The notes beneath the pieces are model-generated. The model made no database searches, was not told where the DNA came from, and worked only from the letters and a program-made list of their open reading frames with translations. The translations under genes and the position numbers were made by a program. Source: Candidatus Poribacteria bacterium (GTDB taxonomy: Bacteria > Poribacteria > WGA-4E > WGA-3G). From it: 35,605 bases of DNA. Location: positions 23,187 to 58,791 of the forward strand of contig PYJE01000114.1 in assembly GCA_003635305.1 (NCBI GenBank), read 5' to 3'. Positions 1 through 8,305 of this stretch are shown piece by piece; the stretch's first letter is position 1; each line of letters begins with the position of its first letter.

Positions 1-2
1 TT

Positions 3-248
3 TGTCATGTTCTAAACGACAATAACGCGGCGTGTGGTGTATTCATTACGCTTCGGCCTATCGGAAAACGGAGCCGCGTTCATAGCGTTGCAGAGCGGCT
101 CGGCAGCATCGCTATCGGGAATGCGACATATCCGCGGTTGCAGTTCTGGTCCATCCAAGAATTTTACGCGCACGGCACGCGGCCAAATCTGCCGCCACTC
201 GTAGATCCTTACAAAGATCGGACAGCACAGACGCGCTTAACGCTATGA
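3..248 (+). CDS. C-terminal fragment of a methyltransferase/nuclease paralogue (cut by window edge)
   Basis: An open frame runs from the window edge to TGA at 246-248. Its roughly 81 residues match the end of the complete protein at 265-1896 nearly residue for residue, including the blocks NAACGVFITLRPIGKRSRV, IGNATYPRLQFWSIQEFYA and the terminal LVDPYKDRTAQT. It is therefore the 3' end of a second copy of the same gene, lying directly upstream in tandem, with only 16 bp to the next start. The part seen corresponds to the distal half of the Mrr-like nuclease domain; the methyltransferase part lies outside the window. The stop context differs from that of the paralogue. It is probably part of the same restriction-modification locus. 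Whether the upstream copy is intact cannot be judged. Confidence 0.85.
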   Translation, partial: CHVLNDNNAACGVFITLRPIGKRSRVHSVAERLGSIAIGNATYPRLQFWSIQEFYAHGTRPNLPPLVDPYKDRTAQTRLTL

Positions 249-264
249 CATTAAAGGAGCACGC

Positions 265-1896
265 ATGCACTTTAATACCCCGCTTGCGTTAGACTTGGCT
301 CTTGCGCCTAACCACCTCTACTACGGTGATTGTCTTGAGGTGATGACGCACTGGCCAGATGCATCCGTGGATACAATTTACGGAGATCCGCCGTTTAACT
401 CCAAGGCGACTTACTCCATCTTGTGGGGAAACGATGCAGGGAAACAGAAGGCACAGTTGGATGCATTTACGGATATGTGGACGTGGGGAGCCGAGGCGGA
501 GGAAAGGCTCAGACATCTCACATCTGAAGGACATCCCGCACGAGATACTATTCGCGCTTTGCTTATCAAACCCGGCCGCTCCGGTATGCTAGCGTATGTT
601 ACCTATATGGCGGAACGGCTCGTTGAAATGAAGCGGCTGCTCAAACCGACAGGGGCCATCTACCTCCACTGCGATGGAACAGCGAGTCACTATCTTAAGT
701 ATGCCATGGATGATATTTTCGGGCCAGCGAATTACCGAAATGAGATTGCATGGCACCGGACCGGCGGAAGCGCGAAAGGCAATCAGCACAAACCAAGGAA
801 ATTCGGCGCGAGTAAGGATTACATATTGTTTTACGCCATGCCGAAACACCAATTTAACGGGGTTTATGTCCCCGATCCGGATGCCGCGCAACGCTATCCC
901 AAGGGCGATGAAAAAGGGAGACGGTTCGCGCTGACACCTTTATGGCGGAGCGCGGGTATGGGCCCGCGCCCTAGCCTCTGCTACGAGTGGCGCGGCTATA
1001 CCAATCCGCACCCGAGTGGATGGCGCGTCACAATGGAAAACCTTGAACAACTCTATCAACAGGGGCGCGTCTACTTCAGCGAGAAGGGAACCCCTTACCG
1101 CATCCGTTACATGGATGAAGACAAAGGCATCCTCCTTGATGACATGTGGACCGATATTAGTCCCTTGACTGGGAAAAATAAAGAACGCCTTGGCTACCCG
1201 ACGCAGAAACCGTTGGCGTTGCTTGAACGCATTTTGACTGCATCCTCAAACGCGGGGGAACTTGTCCTCGACCCGTTTTGTGGCTGCGGCACAACCCTTG
1301 AAGCTGGGTTAAAACTCGGTAGGCAGGTTATCGGCATAGATGTTTCAGTGTTCGCGCTAGAGCTCATCAACACCGTGCGGTTTGCGGGGAAATATCCGGC
1401 ACTGCCGATAAAGGGTATCCCCACCGACTTTGATTCTGCTGAGCGGCTTGCACAGACGAATCCGTTTCAGTTTGAGAAGTGGGCGGTTTGGCAAACCGGG
1501 ATGATGCCGAATGTCCGGCAAACCAGTGACAGCGGCATTGATGGACAGGGCATTTTGGGAATGTCTCCTGAGGAGGATTACACCGCACTCACGCTTGCGC
1601 AAGTGAAGGGTGGAAAACAGCGGAGTTACGTCGCCGATGTAGAACGGTTCTGCTATACGCTTATTGAACGGAACGCGGCATGTGGTGTGTTCATCACGCT
1701 TCGGCCCATCGGAAAACGGAGTCGTGTCTACGCAACAGCAGGAAGGCTCGGCACGATTACTATCGGGAATGCGACGTATCCGCGGTTGCAGTTCTGGTCT
1801 ATCCAAGAATTTTATGCGCATGGCACGCGGCCGAAGTTGCCGCCGCTTGTCGATCCCTATAAAGATCGGACAGCGCAGACGCTTTTGGATTTGTAG
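265..1896 (+). CDS. Beta-class site-specific DNA methyltransferase fused to Mrr-like nuclease domain
   Basis: Predicted DNA (adenine-N6 or cytosine-N4) methyltransferase of 543 residues. The N-terminus reads NHLYYGDCLEVM followed by the catalytic motif IV DPPF at residues 41-44. Motif X-like TQKPLALLERIL starts near 313 and the AdoMet-binding motif I (LDPFCGCGTT) lies at 335-344. The order IV before I is that of the beta class. Residues 400-543 are extra: FEKWAV near 403, DSGIDG at 422-427 and AQVKGG at 445-450. This spacing resembles the Mrr_cat restriction-endonuclease fold (D then QxK), with D426, Q446 and K448 as candidate active-site residues. Together this suggests a one-protein restriction-modification enzyme, though the nuclease may instead be regulatory. 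A good ribosome-binding site (AAAGGAG) precedes the ATG. The end of a tandem paralogue lies just upstream. The TAG stop sits in a GTAGGGGAGG context resembling a REP head. The methyltransferase call is firm; nuclease activity is inference. Confidence 0.9.
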   Translation: MHFNTPLALDLALAPNHLYYGDCLEVMTHWPDASVDTIYGDPPFNSKATYSILWGNDAGKQKAQLDAFTDMWTWGAEAEERLRHLTSEGHPARDTIRALLIKPGRSGMLAYVTYMAERLVEMKRLLKPTGAIYLHCDGTASHYLKYAMDDIFGPANYRNEIAWHRTGGSAKGNQHKPRKFGASKDYILFYAMPKHQFNGVYVPDPDAAQRYPKGDEKGRRFALTPLWRSAGMGPRPSLCYEWRGYTNPHPSGWRVTMENLEQLYQQGRVYFSEKGTPYRIRYMDEDKGILLDDMWTDISPLTGKNKERLGYPTQKPLALLERILTASSNAGELVLDPFCGCGTTLEAGLKLGRQVIGIDVSVFALELINTVRFAGKYPALPIKGIPTDFDSAERLAQTNPFQFEKWAVWQTGMMPNVRQTSDSGIDGQGILGMSPEEDYTALTLAQVKGGKQRSYVADVERFCYTLIERNAACGVFITLRPIGKRSRVYATAGRLGTITIGNATYPRLQFWSIQEFYAHGTRPKLPPLVDPYKDRTAQTLLDL

Positions 1897-1912
1897 GGGA
1901 GGAAATATTGTT

Positions 1913-1953
1913 GAGACGCGGGAGGGCATCGAGACGCGGGAGGGCTCTCCTAC
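1913..1953. repeat. REP-D palindromic element, doubled
   Basis: Two overlapping copies of the D-family motif (GAGACGCGGGAGGG, then CATCGAGACGCGGGAGGG and CTCTCCTAC). Read on the minus strand the element starts GTAGGAGAG. The same doubled arrangement recurs at 17218-17260. Confidence 0.75.
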
Positions 1954-2003
1954 GGAAGAGGTTTATTGGGGCTGCGAGGCAGGAAGAACGGAGAAATTGG
2001 CCA

Positions 2004-2747
2004 ATGACAGACGAACAAAAATATTTATTTGACTTGCAAGGCTATATTGTGCTAAAACGTATCATACCGCCTGCCGTGGTCGATGCGTGCAATCGCGTCC
2101 TTGACACGTTTGAGGAAATGCCGCCTGACGACTATCCGCCGCCGTTGTGTCTGGGCACGCCGCGCACGGAGAAGGAGCTCTACATCTCCAACATCTTGGA
2201 GGCGGACGGCGTTTTCAACGCACTGATTGACATTCCGGAGGTGCTGGATGTTGTTGAAGGCGTGACGGGCGGACCGTATCGGCTCAATCATACCTACACG
2301 ATTTATCGGTGGGGCGGCGGCTATACGGGCTTGCACATGCATGGCACACCGATTATTCCGAAGTGCCAGTATCACTGCAAGAACGGACAGATGGTATCGA
2401 CGCTGACGAAAGCAGTTTTCCCGATGCTGGATTGCGATGTGGAGGATGGCTGCTTCGCTGCGATTCCGGGCGCGCATAAAAGCAATTTTCCCAGACCTTG
2501 GGGGAATCATCCGGACGAGAACCCGGTGCTTGCGCCGATTCCGGCGGCGGCTGGTGATGCCATCATTTTTACGGAGGCACTCACGCACGGTTCTGTCATT
2601 AACGTTTCTGGCAAACCGCGCCGAACGCTCTATTACTGTTATAGCATCGGCTACATGCCGGATTGGGGTGGCCAGGGTTTGCATTTCAGTCCGGATGTGA
2701 TGGAGGGATTGAGCGAGGCGCAGCGGGTGATTCTTCAGTTGAAGTGA
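2004..2747 (+). CDS. Phytanoyl-CoA dioxygenase (PhyH) family protein
   Basis: A 247-residue member of the Fe(II)/2-oxoglutarate-dependent PhyH superfamily, which usually hydroxylates small molecules; the substrate here is unknown. Visible landmarks are YRWGGGYTGLHMHGTP at 101-116, CKNGQM at 125-130, EDGCFAAIPGAHKS at 147-160, the distal metal histidine H195 in ALTHG, and the 2-oxoglutarate-binding arginine R206 or R207. The usual HxD pair is not obvious: the equivalent place reads LHMHG (H111, H113), with no Asp two residues after either His. The ATG at 2004 was chosen because the longer frame from 1908 reads through a REP element and gives an Arg-rich unstructured extension, whereas MTDEQKYLFDLQGYIVL is a typical PhyH start. 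A REP-A palindrome begins on the base right after the TGA stop. Confidence 0.88.
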   Translation: MTDEQKYLFDLQGYIVLKRIIPPAVVDACNRVLDTFEEMPPDDYPPPLCLGTPRTEKELYISNILEADGVFNALIDIPEVLDVVEGVTGGPYRLNHTYTIYRWGGGYTGLHMHGTPIIPKCQYHCKNGQMVSTLTKAVFPMLDCDVEDGCFAAIPGAHKSNFPRPWGNHPDENPVLAPIPAAAGDAIIFTEALTHGSVINVSGKPRRTLYYCYSIGYMPDWGGQGLHFSPDVMEGLSEAQRVILQLK

Positions 2748-2770
2748 GCGCGGTTTGAAACCGCGCCTAC
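2748..2770. repeat. REP-A palindrome abutting the PhyH stop codon
   Basis: GCGCGGTTTGAAACCGCGCC followed by TAC forms a near-perfect hairpin directly after the TGA at 2745-2747. It could act as a transcript 3' end structure. It lacks the left GTAG half, so it may be truncated on that side. Confidence 0.85.
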
Positions 2771-2782
2771 GGGGTTTGGTGG

Positions 2783-2889
2783 GTGCGCTTTGGAGTTCGG
2801 TAGGCGCGCTGTGAAGTTCAGTAGGCGCGCTTTGGAGTTCGGTAGGCGCGCCGTGAAGTTCAGTAGGCGCGCTTTGTAAGCGCGCATAG
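2783..2889. repeat. 21-bp tandem repeat, four units plus a degenerate fifth
   Basis: Units start at 2783, 2804, 2825 and 2846, with a diverged fifth from 2867. They alternate between two forms (GCGCTTTGGAGTTCGGTAG and GCGCTGTGAAGTTCAGTAG). Each contains GTAGGCGCGC, the head and half stem of REP-A, so this looks like an expansion of half a REP. It lies between the PhyH gene and dapL. Confidence 0.85.
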
Positions 2890-2914
2890 GTGCTAACGAA
2901 CGAGGACAAACAAT

Positions 2915-4084
2915 TTGATAACATTTGCAGAACGTTTACAAAAACTTCCACCCTATCTTTTCGTGGATTTGCGTCAAAAGATGGCGGCGGCGAAGGCACG
3001 CGGTGTTGATGTCATCAGTCTCGGCATCGGCGATCCGGATATGCCGACACCAGATCCGGTTGTGGCGGCACTTTGCAGTGCTGTCCAAGATGTCACTGAT
3101 GCTGACAGACACCGCTATGGGTGCGACAGTCCGGTTGCGGATTTTCCGCAGGCGGTTCGCGATTTCTATCGGCATCGTTTCGGCGTTTCGTTGGCTGAAG
3201 AACAGGTAGTCACGACGCTCGGTAGCAAAGATGCCATCGTTAAAATGGCGTTGGGGATGCTCAACCCCGGCGATATCGGTATCGCGGCGAGTCCGGGCTA
3301 CCCTACCTATAACATTGGGCATGTTTTCGCCAGTGCGACGACTTACTATGCGCCGCTCTTGCGCGAGAACGATTTCTACGTTGATTTTGACGCAATTCCC
3401 GATGAGGTAAAACGCCTTGCGAAGGTGTTGTGGATTAACTATCCGAACAATCCGACGACGGCTGTCGCCGATTTGGACTTTTTCGCGCGCGCCGTGGCAT
3501 TCGGGAGGCAAAACGATATTCTCATTGCGCATGACAACGCCTATAGCGAAAATACCTACGATGGCTACCGCTCTCCGAGCATCTTGCAAGTTGATGGAGC
3601 GGACGAAATCGCCGTGGAATTCTTCTCGCTGAGCAAAGCGTTTAATATGACAGGATGGCGATTGGGGTTCGTCGCTGGCAACCGGGCTGCGGTTGAGGCG
3701 GTGAAATTGGTGAAAGACAATATCGATAACGGTTGTCTCCGCGCGCTTCAATTCGCGGGTGCGAAGGCACTCTCTCTGGCGGATGAAATCACGCCGGCAC
3801 TGAACGCTGTCTATCAGCAGCGTCGCGATATTGTCGTTAACGGACTGCGGCAGAATGGTTGGGATATCGAGGTGCCGAAGGCGACGATGTATGTGTGGGC
3901 ACCGGTTCCACCGCGGTTTAACGGCTCAAGTCGTGCGTTCGCTACTGCGCTTCTGGAAGAGGCTGGCGTTGTCGTCACGCCTGGGCTCGGCTATGGGCAG
4001 TGGAGTGAGGGGTATTTCCGCATCTCCCTTACCTATCCGGATGCGGTAATTTCGGACGCAATAGCGCGCATTTCAAATCTGTAA
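2915..4084 (+). CDS. dapL: LL-diaminopimelate aminotransferase
   Basis: PLP-dependent class I/II aminotransferase of 389 residues. It is expected to convert tetrahydrodipicolinate directly to LL-2,6-diaminopimelate for lysine and peptidoglycan synthesis, in the cytoplasm. Family marks: RLQKLPPYLFVDLRQKM at the start, VDVISLGIGDPDMPTP near residue 30, LWINYPNNPTTA near 170, and SLSKAFNMTGWRLGF with the Schiff-base lysine K241. The length fits the family. The start is TTG at 2915, with an upstream GAGG; no better ATG is in range, because MTDAD- or MAAA-type internal starts would remove the conserved N-terminal arm. It follows PhyH at a 167-bp gap filled with repeats, so it may have its own promoter. 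The family is firm, but other class I aminotransferases (aspartate or glutamate-pyruvate type) are close relatives, so exact specificity is inferred. Confidence 0.85.
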   Translation: MITFAERLQKLPPYLFVDLRQKMAAAKARGVDVISLGIGDPDMPTPDPVVAALCSAVQDVTDADRHRYGCDSPVADFPQAVRDFYRHRFGVSLAEEQVVTTLGSKDAIVKMALGMLNPGDIGIAASPGYPTYNIGHVFASATTYYAPLLRENDFYVDFDAIPDEVKRLAKVLWINYPNNPTTAVADLDFFARAVAFGRQNDILIAHDNAYSENTYDGYRSPSILQVDGADEIAVEFFSLSKAFNMTGWRLGFVAGNRAAVEAVKLVKDNIDNGCLRALQFAGAKALSLADEITPALNAVYQQRRDIVVNGLRQNGWDIEVPKATMYVWAPVPPRFNGSSRAFATALLEEAGVVVTPGLGYGQWSEGYFRISLTYPDAVISDAIARISNL

Positions 4085-4150
4085 AGGATAAACACGAAAT
4101 CGAATCCGTGCCGGACGTGCCGGGGACGGTTTTCGGGAGCGAGGATACTT

Positions 4151-7100
4151 ATGAAAACATCTTTAGTTCACGCACCAATCTGGTTAATTTGTTTCGTCCT
4201 GCTCACAACGGTGACTGCTGTCCGCGCGGAGCAGATGCAAACCTACACGGTTGCAGACGGCCTCGTCGCGCCCGTTGTCCCCGTTATTTTTCAGGATAGC
4301 CGGGGGATACTCTGGTTCGGTTCTAACCGCGGGGGTGTAACCCGATTCGATGGGAACACCTTCGTTGCCTATGCCGGGATGCGGGAGGGAACCGTCACCG
4401 ATGCGCAGGCAGAGAGAATCGTTTTTCGGTGGAGTTCTGATGGACGGACAGAGGCCCCCGCGGCAGCGGTTGCGCCGGGCGCGCTGCTCGGTTCTACGCA
4501 ACATATCGTTGAAGATAAATGGGGGCATATCTGGTTTCTGTCACGTGTGCCGACTGAGGCAGTGGGCCGCGTAACCCGGTTTGATGGGCAGCTATTTGAA
4601 CCTATCACGACAGGGAACGCGCTTCTCGCCGACCGGCGTGGTGATATCTGGGTAGCTGGCGGCGAGGGAGTCCAACTGGTGCAGTATACCACCGCGGGTG
4701 TGCAGCAGGCACCACAGCTGCGGAGTTTTCCTGTGGCGGATAAGGTGCGCCCGGACCGGCCTTCCTGGCAAAATCCGCTCGCGATAAACGTGCTTTTTGA
4801 AAGCGCGGAGGGGCTCCTCTGGCTGGGGGGAAGCGATGGCGAGAGCGCCGTAGTGTTGAGCGTTCATCCTGATACTGGTGAGACGCGGGCGTTTGACAGT
4901 GTCAGCGCACCGGAGCTGCAACACGGCGCGGCAATTCATGCGATAGCGCAGGATGCATCCGAAACGCTCTGGTTTGGCGGAGGAAATTTCCTCATCCGAC
5001 TGCAAGGCGACACCTTTGAGCGGATTCATCCAAGGCCGAGGACGAGAACCGGGAGAGGCGAAGGGCGTGGGGAGGCACCTCCGCCGCCTAGGGTGCAGCG
5101 CGGCGAGGGTGTGCCTCAAACGCCGAGAGCACCCGCGCCGCCAGACAGGCGGGTTTCACTTCAGAGTGACACAAAAGGTAGAATCTGGTTTAGTGCGCGA
5201 GGCAACCTCCGGCAGTGGGACGGGACAACCCTCCGGCCCCTCAGGACTGTCACCGACGGTGAGATTAGCATGCGTCCTGAATATCTGCGCGGGTTCCTCG
5301 CGCTGGAAGACAGAGCTGGGAATCTGTGGTTTGCAAGCCAGCGCGGCGCACACCAATACGATGCCGCCCTCGCCCCAACTGACTACTATGCCGACGATGG
5401 ACTCGGCAGCAACCGGATTCTCACTATTTTTGAGGCGATAGACGGCACGCTCTGGTTTGGACATGATAACGGTGTGACTGCCTACAATCCGCGGCCCGCG
5501 ATGATGAATTATTCCACGCGCGCGGGCATCGGTGGTGAAAGCGTCCGTCTCGTGTATGAGGATAGCCGGGGCCGGCTGTGGTTCAGCATCCCGGGCGGTG
5601 TCGCGCTTTACGACGCGGCGGTTACAAGTGATGCAGCACTCGCTGAAGCGGGACTGAACGCGCTATCAACGCATCGGTTGCGAATAGAGACATCTAGGGA
5701 AACGAGAAGGAGGAGAACGGCGAGCGCAGGCGGCAGAAGACGCGCGGAAAATATCAATAATTTTAGAAGACGCACGGAGATTATCAAAATCTTTGAAGTT
5801 GATGAGCATGTCTGGTTTATCAACCGCCCGGCACCCGGCAGGGATGCGACGCGGTACACCTTTTTCCGATATGCCAACGGTAAATTCGACCAGGTTTCTC
5901 TCTCCGTTGCGGTTGAGATCGGCCCCGGCGGTGAGCGGCTCAATACGCGTAACATTGAGGTGATACTGTCGGAAGGAGGCGTTGGAGATGGGGGGCCGTG
6001 GCTTGCTTTAGGCGGATGGCTCTTCAAACCGGATGCGAACGGTTTGCAGTGGCTCTCGCCGGAGGCCGGGTTCATCAGGGTTCTGTTTCAGCAGACTCGC
6101 GAGTTGCGTCATGCACCCTCGGCGATTACGTCACTTCACAAGGATAAGTTGGGACGGCTCTGGTGTCATTTTGACAACGGACAGGTGAAACGTTATCCTG
6201 CATCGCTTGATTCAGCGGTGTTGCGCTCAGGCGCGCGCAACCTACAACCGGAAATTCTGCCGTTGCACGCCGCGGTGCTGGTGCATACCAGCAGTCCCGA
6301 AACGTTGGGCAAGTCCTTCGCATCCGATTTTGAAATCAAATGGTTTTTCAGCACTGCTACTGGGAGATTGACGCGCTGGATGTGGACAGAAGGGGAGAAA
6401 GAACGGTGGGTGGCAACAGAGCATTCGGCTCGTTCCCTTCCGGTTGCGGTTTGGCAAACCCGGAACTCAAGCGAAGGGATGAGCCCGTTAGAGGTTACCC
6501 AAGAAGTAACCTTCCTTTTTGAAAAACAGCTGACGAATTACCAGGTCAGCGGTGGTGACGAAGACGAAACCGCGGCCATCAGGAACAGTGACATTGACAT
6601 TGCCCCTGCGCGCGCGCAGTTGGCTGCGAAGTCTGGCGATTTGTGGCTAGCAACGGCGCAGGGGGCTGTCAAATACGACGGCAAAAACGTGATGACTTAT
6701 GCCACGCCGAAAGATGGGTTTCTTGTCGACGACGTGCGCGATGTCCAGGAGGATAGTTGGGGCAACATCTGGTTCGCCACCTGGGGCGGCGGTGTTGTGC
6801 GGTATGACGGCGAGACTTTTTATGTCATCACGACAAAGGATGGCCTCCGGCACAACAACGTTTCTCAGGTTTACGAATCGAAAGAAAAGGAGATGTGGTT
6901 CGCGACGGAGGGTGGTGCTACACGCTATACGCCGGAGCATGGCGGGCTTCCCTTCTGTCGCTTAGCTTCTATTGAGGCAGATAGAACCTACTCGCTTTCC
7001 AGAAGACCGGGGGTTGCGAGTCATCTCAAACCTTCTGGTTACGGCGATGTGGATGAGATTGCGGGTGTGACGCTTCCTGCGCGCGCAGATTCTATCACCA

Positions 7101-8299
7101 TCGATTTCCGAGGCATAAGTCCGTTGCGAGAGGCACTCGGCTATCAATTTAAATTGGTTGGCTTAGACACGAACGCGTGGACAGACATTTCGGCGGAGAC
7201 CGCGGCACAGTTGACAGGTGCGTCGGTATCTTCTGTCCAAACGCATCAACCGGTCTCCTACGGGGGGATTACACAGCAGTTGCAAAGCACTGCCGGGGCA
7301 TTGCAAGTCCATTATGAGGGATTGAAGTCTGGCACTTACACGTTCCTCATCAAAGCGTTGCGCGATGGCACTCCGTATACGCAGCGTCCGGCGGTGTTAA
7401 ACGTTACCATTTCGCAGCCGTTTTGGACAAAGTGGCGGAGTTATCTGCCGACGCTTATTTTCATCACTGCTGTCATCACGTTGTTGGTTCGCCTTTACAT
7501 GACTCGGCGGCGCACGATGCAGTTGCAGGCTGAGGTTCGCAAACAGGAAGAGGCGGAGATTGCGCGTATCCGCGCCGAGTTGGATGAAGCGCAAACCATC
7601 CAAATGGCGTTGCTGCCTGAGGAAGCTCCTGCTATCCCAGGGTTCGATGTCGCCGGGATGTCTGTCCCTGCGAAACAGGTTGGTGGAGACTTCTTCGATT
7701 ACCTCACCGTTGCCAACGGACAAACCGCCATTGCTGTCGCTGATGCGGCTGGCAAAGGGTTGCGCGGCGCGATGAGTGCTGTGTTGACGAACGGCATGCT
7801 TTACGAAGTCACACGCTTCCGGTCTGAAGCTGATGTCATTCTGCGAGAACTGAATATCGGGTTAGCACCGCGTCTATACGGCCCGAGTTTCATCGCCTTG
7901 AACCTCGTCGTATTGGATGTGGAGAGTGGACAGATAGACTACGCCAACGGCGGACAGCCTTATCCGCTTCTGAAACGTGGTGCGGAGACATCCGAGATAG
8001 AGAGCAGCGATTTGCCCCTTGGCAGCATGCGCAAAGCCAGTTATGAAGCCGTCTCTTTCACTTTGGAAGAAGGCGATGCCTTTATCTTCCATACCGATGG
8101 CATCATCGAGGCACTCGATGCCGAGGACGAGATGTATGGCACAGAGCGGTTAATGGATTTAGTTTCCGATATGCCGGCAGATTACACGGCGGAGGAGATA
8201 ATTAACCGCATCGTAGAGGATGTCCACGAATTTGTGGGTGAAACGGAGCAGTATGATGATTTGACGTTGGTGGTGATTAAGCGCGCACCAGCTGAGTAG
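4151..8299 (+). CDS. Two-component-regulator-type propeller sensor with SpoIIE/PP2C phosphatase output
   Basis: A 1382-residue membrane sensor. A signal peptide (about 1-26) is followed by many Reg_prop blades of the form GxLWFGSxxGVxRFDG through about residue 930. A Y_Y_Y immunoglobulin-like domain covers about 970-1090 (ADSITIDFRGISP, YQFKLVGLD). One membrane helix lies near 1097-1117 and a short coiled coil near 1120-1145. A PP2C-like SpoIIE domain runs from about 1143 to the end (IQMALLPEE, QVGGDFFDYL, VADAAGKGLRGAMSA, YDDLTLVVIKR). The architecture implies periplasmic signal sensing and cytoplasmic Ser/Thr dephosphorylation, probably of an anti-sigma-factor antagonist; no such partner is nearby. 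Two low-complexity in-frame inserts interrupt the blades: a Pro/Arg-rich one around 5035-5155 and an Arg-rich one around 5690-5795 that includes a 30-bp duplication. The TAG stop lies in GTAGTTCC, resembling a REP-E head. Confidence 0.92.
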   Translation: MKTSLVHAPIWLICFVLLTTVTAVRAEQMQTYTVADGLVAPVVPVIFQDSRGILWFGSNRGGVTRFDGNTFVAYAGMREGTVTDAQAERIVFRWSSDGRTEAPAAAVAPGALLGSTQHIVEDKWGHIWFLSRVPTEAVGRVTRFDGQLFEPITTGNALLADRRGDIWVAGGEGVQLVQYTTAGVQQAPQLRSFPVADKVRPDRPSWQNPLAINVLFESAEGLLWLGGSDGESAVVLSVHPDTGETRAFDSVSAPELQHGAAIHAIAQDASETLWFGGGNFLIRLQGDTFERIHPRPRTRTGRGEGRGEAPPPPRVQRGEGVPQTPRAPAPPDRRVSLQSDTKGRIWFSARGNLRQWDGTTLRPLRTVTDGEISMRPEYLRGFLALEDRAGNLWFASQRGAHQYDAALAPTDYYADDGLGSNRILTIFEAIDGTLWFGHDNGVTAYNPRPAMMNYSTRAGIGGESVRLVYEDSRGRLWFSIPGGVALYDAAVTSDAALAEAGLNALSTHRLRIETSRETRRRRTASAGGRRRAENINNFRRRTEIIKIFEVDEHVWFINRPAPGRDATRYTFFRYANGKFDQVSLSVAVEIGPGGERLNTRNIEVILSEGGVGDGGPWLALGGWLFKPDANGLQWLSPEAGFIRVLFQQTRELRHAPSAITSLHKDKLGRLWCHFDNGQVKRYPASLDSAVLRSGARNLQPEILPLHAAVLVHTSSPETLGKSFASDFEIKWFFSTATGRLTRWMWTEGEKERWVATEHSARSLPVAVWQTRNSSEGMSPLEVTQEVTFLFEKQLTNYQVSGGDEDETAAIRNSDIDIAPARAQLAAKSGDLWLATAQGAVKYDGKNVMTYATPKDGFLVDDVRDVQEDSWGNIWFATWGGGVVRYDGETFYVITTKDGLRHNNVSQVYESKEKEMWFATEGGATRYTPEHGGLPFCRLASIEADRTYSLSRRPGVASHLKPSGYGDVDEIAGVTLPARADSITIDFRGISPLREALGYQFKLVGLDTNAWTDISAETAAQLTGASVSSVQTHQPVSYGGITQQLQSTAGALQVHYEGLKSGTYTFLIKALRDGTPYTQRPAVLNVTISQPFWTKWRSYLPTLIFITAVITLLVRLYMTRRRTMQLQAEVRKQEEAEIARIRAELDEAQTIQMALLPEEAPAIPGFDVAGMSVPAKQVGGDFFDYLTVANGQTAIAVADAAGKGLRGAMSAVLTNGMLYEVTRFRSEADVILRELNIGLAPRLYGPSFIALNLVVLDVESGQIDYANGGQPYPLLKRGAETSEIESSDLPLGSMRKASYEAVSFTLEEGDAFIFHTDGIIEALDAEDEMYGTERLMDLVSDMPADYTAEEIINRIVEDVHEFVGETEQYDDLTLVVIKRAPAE
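5735..5794 (+). repeat. In-frame 30-bp tandem duplication inside the sensor gene
   Basis: AGAAGACGCGCGGAAAATAT at 5735 and AGAAGACGCACGGAGATTAT at 5765 begin two 30-bp units. They encode RRRAENINNF and RRRTEIIKIF, adding ten residues without a frameshift within an Arg-rich loop of the propeller. Confidence 0.75.
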
Positions 8300-8305
8300 T
8301 TCCGA

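Noticed and set aside
1908-2003. Upstream TTG start for the PhyH gene
   Set aside because: The extra 32 residues are encoded by REP-D sequence and are Arg-rich; the ATG at 2004 begins a typical PhyH N-terminus.
2004-2747. Assignment as an Fe/2OG halogenase
   Set aside because: The missing Asp alone is not enough; no halogenase-type HxA/HxG alignment could be made with certainty and no natural-product genes are nearby.
2052-2999. A 315-residue minus-strand frame with repeated SAPTEL peptides
   Set aside because: It is the antisense of the PhyH gene and the 21-bp tandem array; the peptide repeat is the array read backwards.
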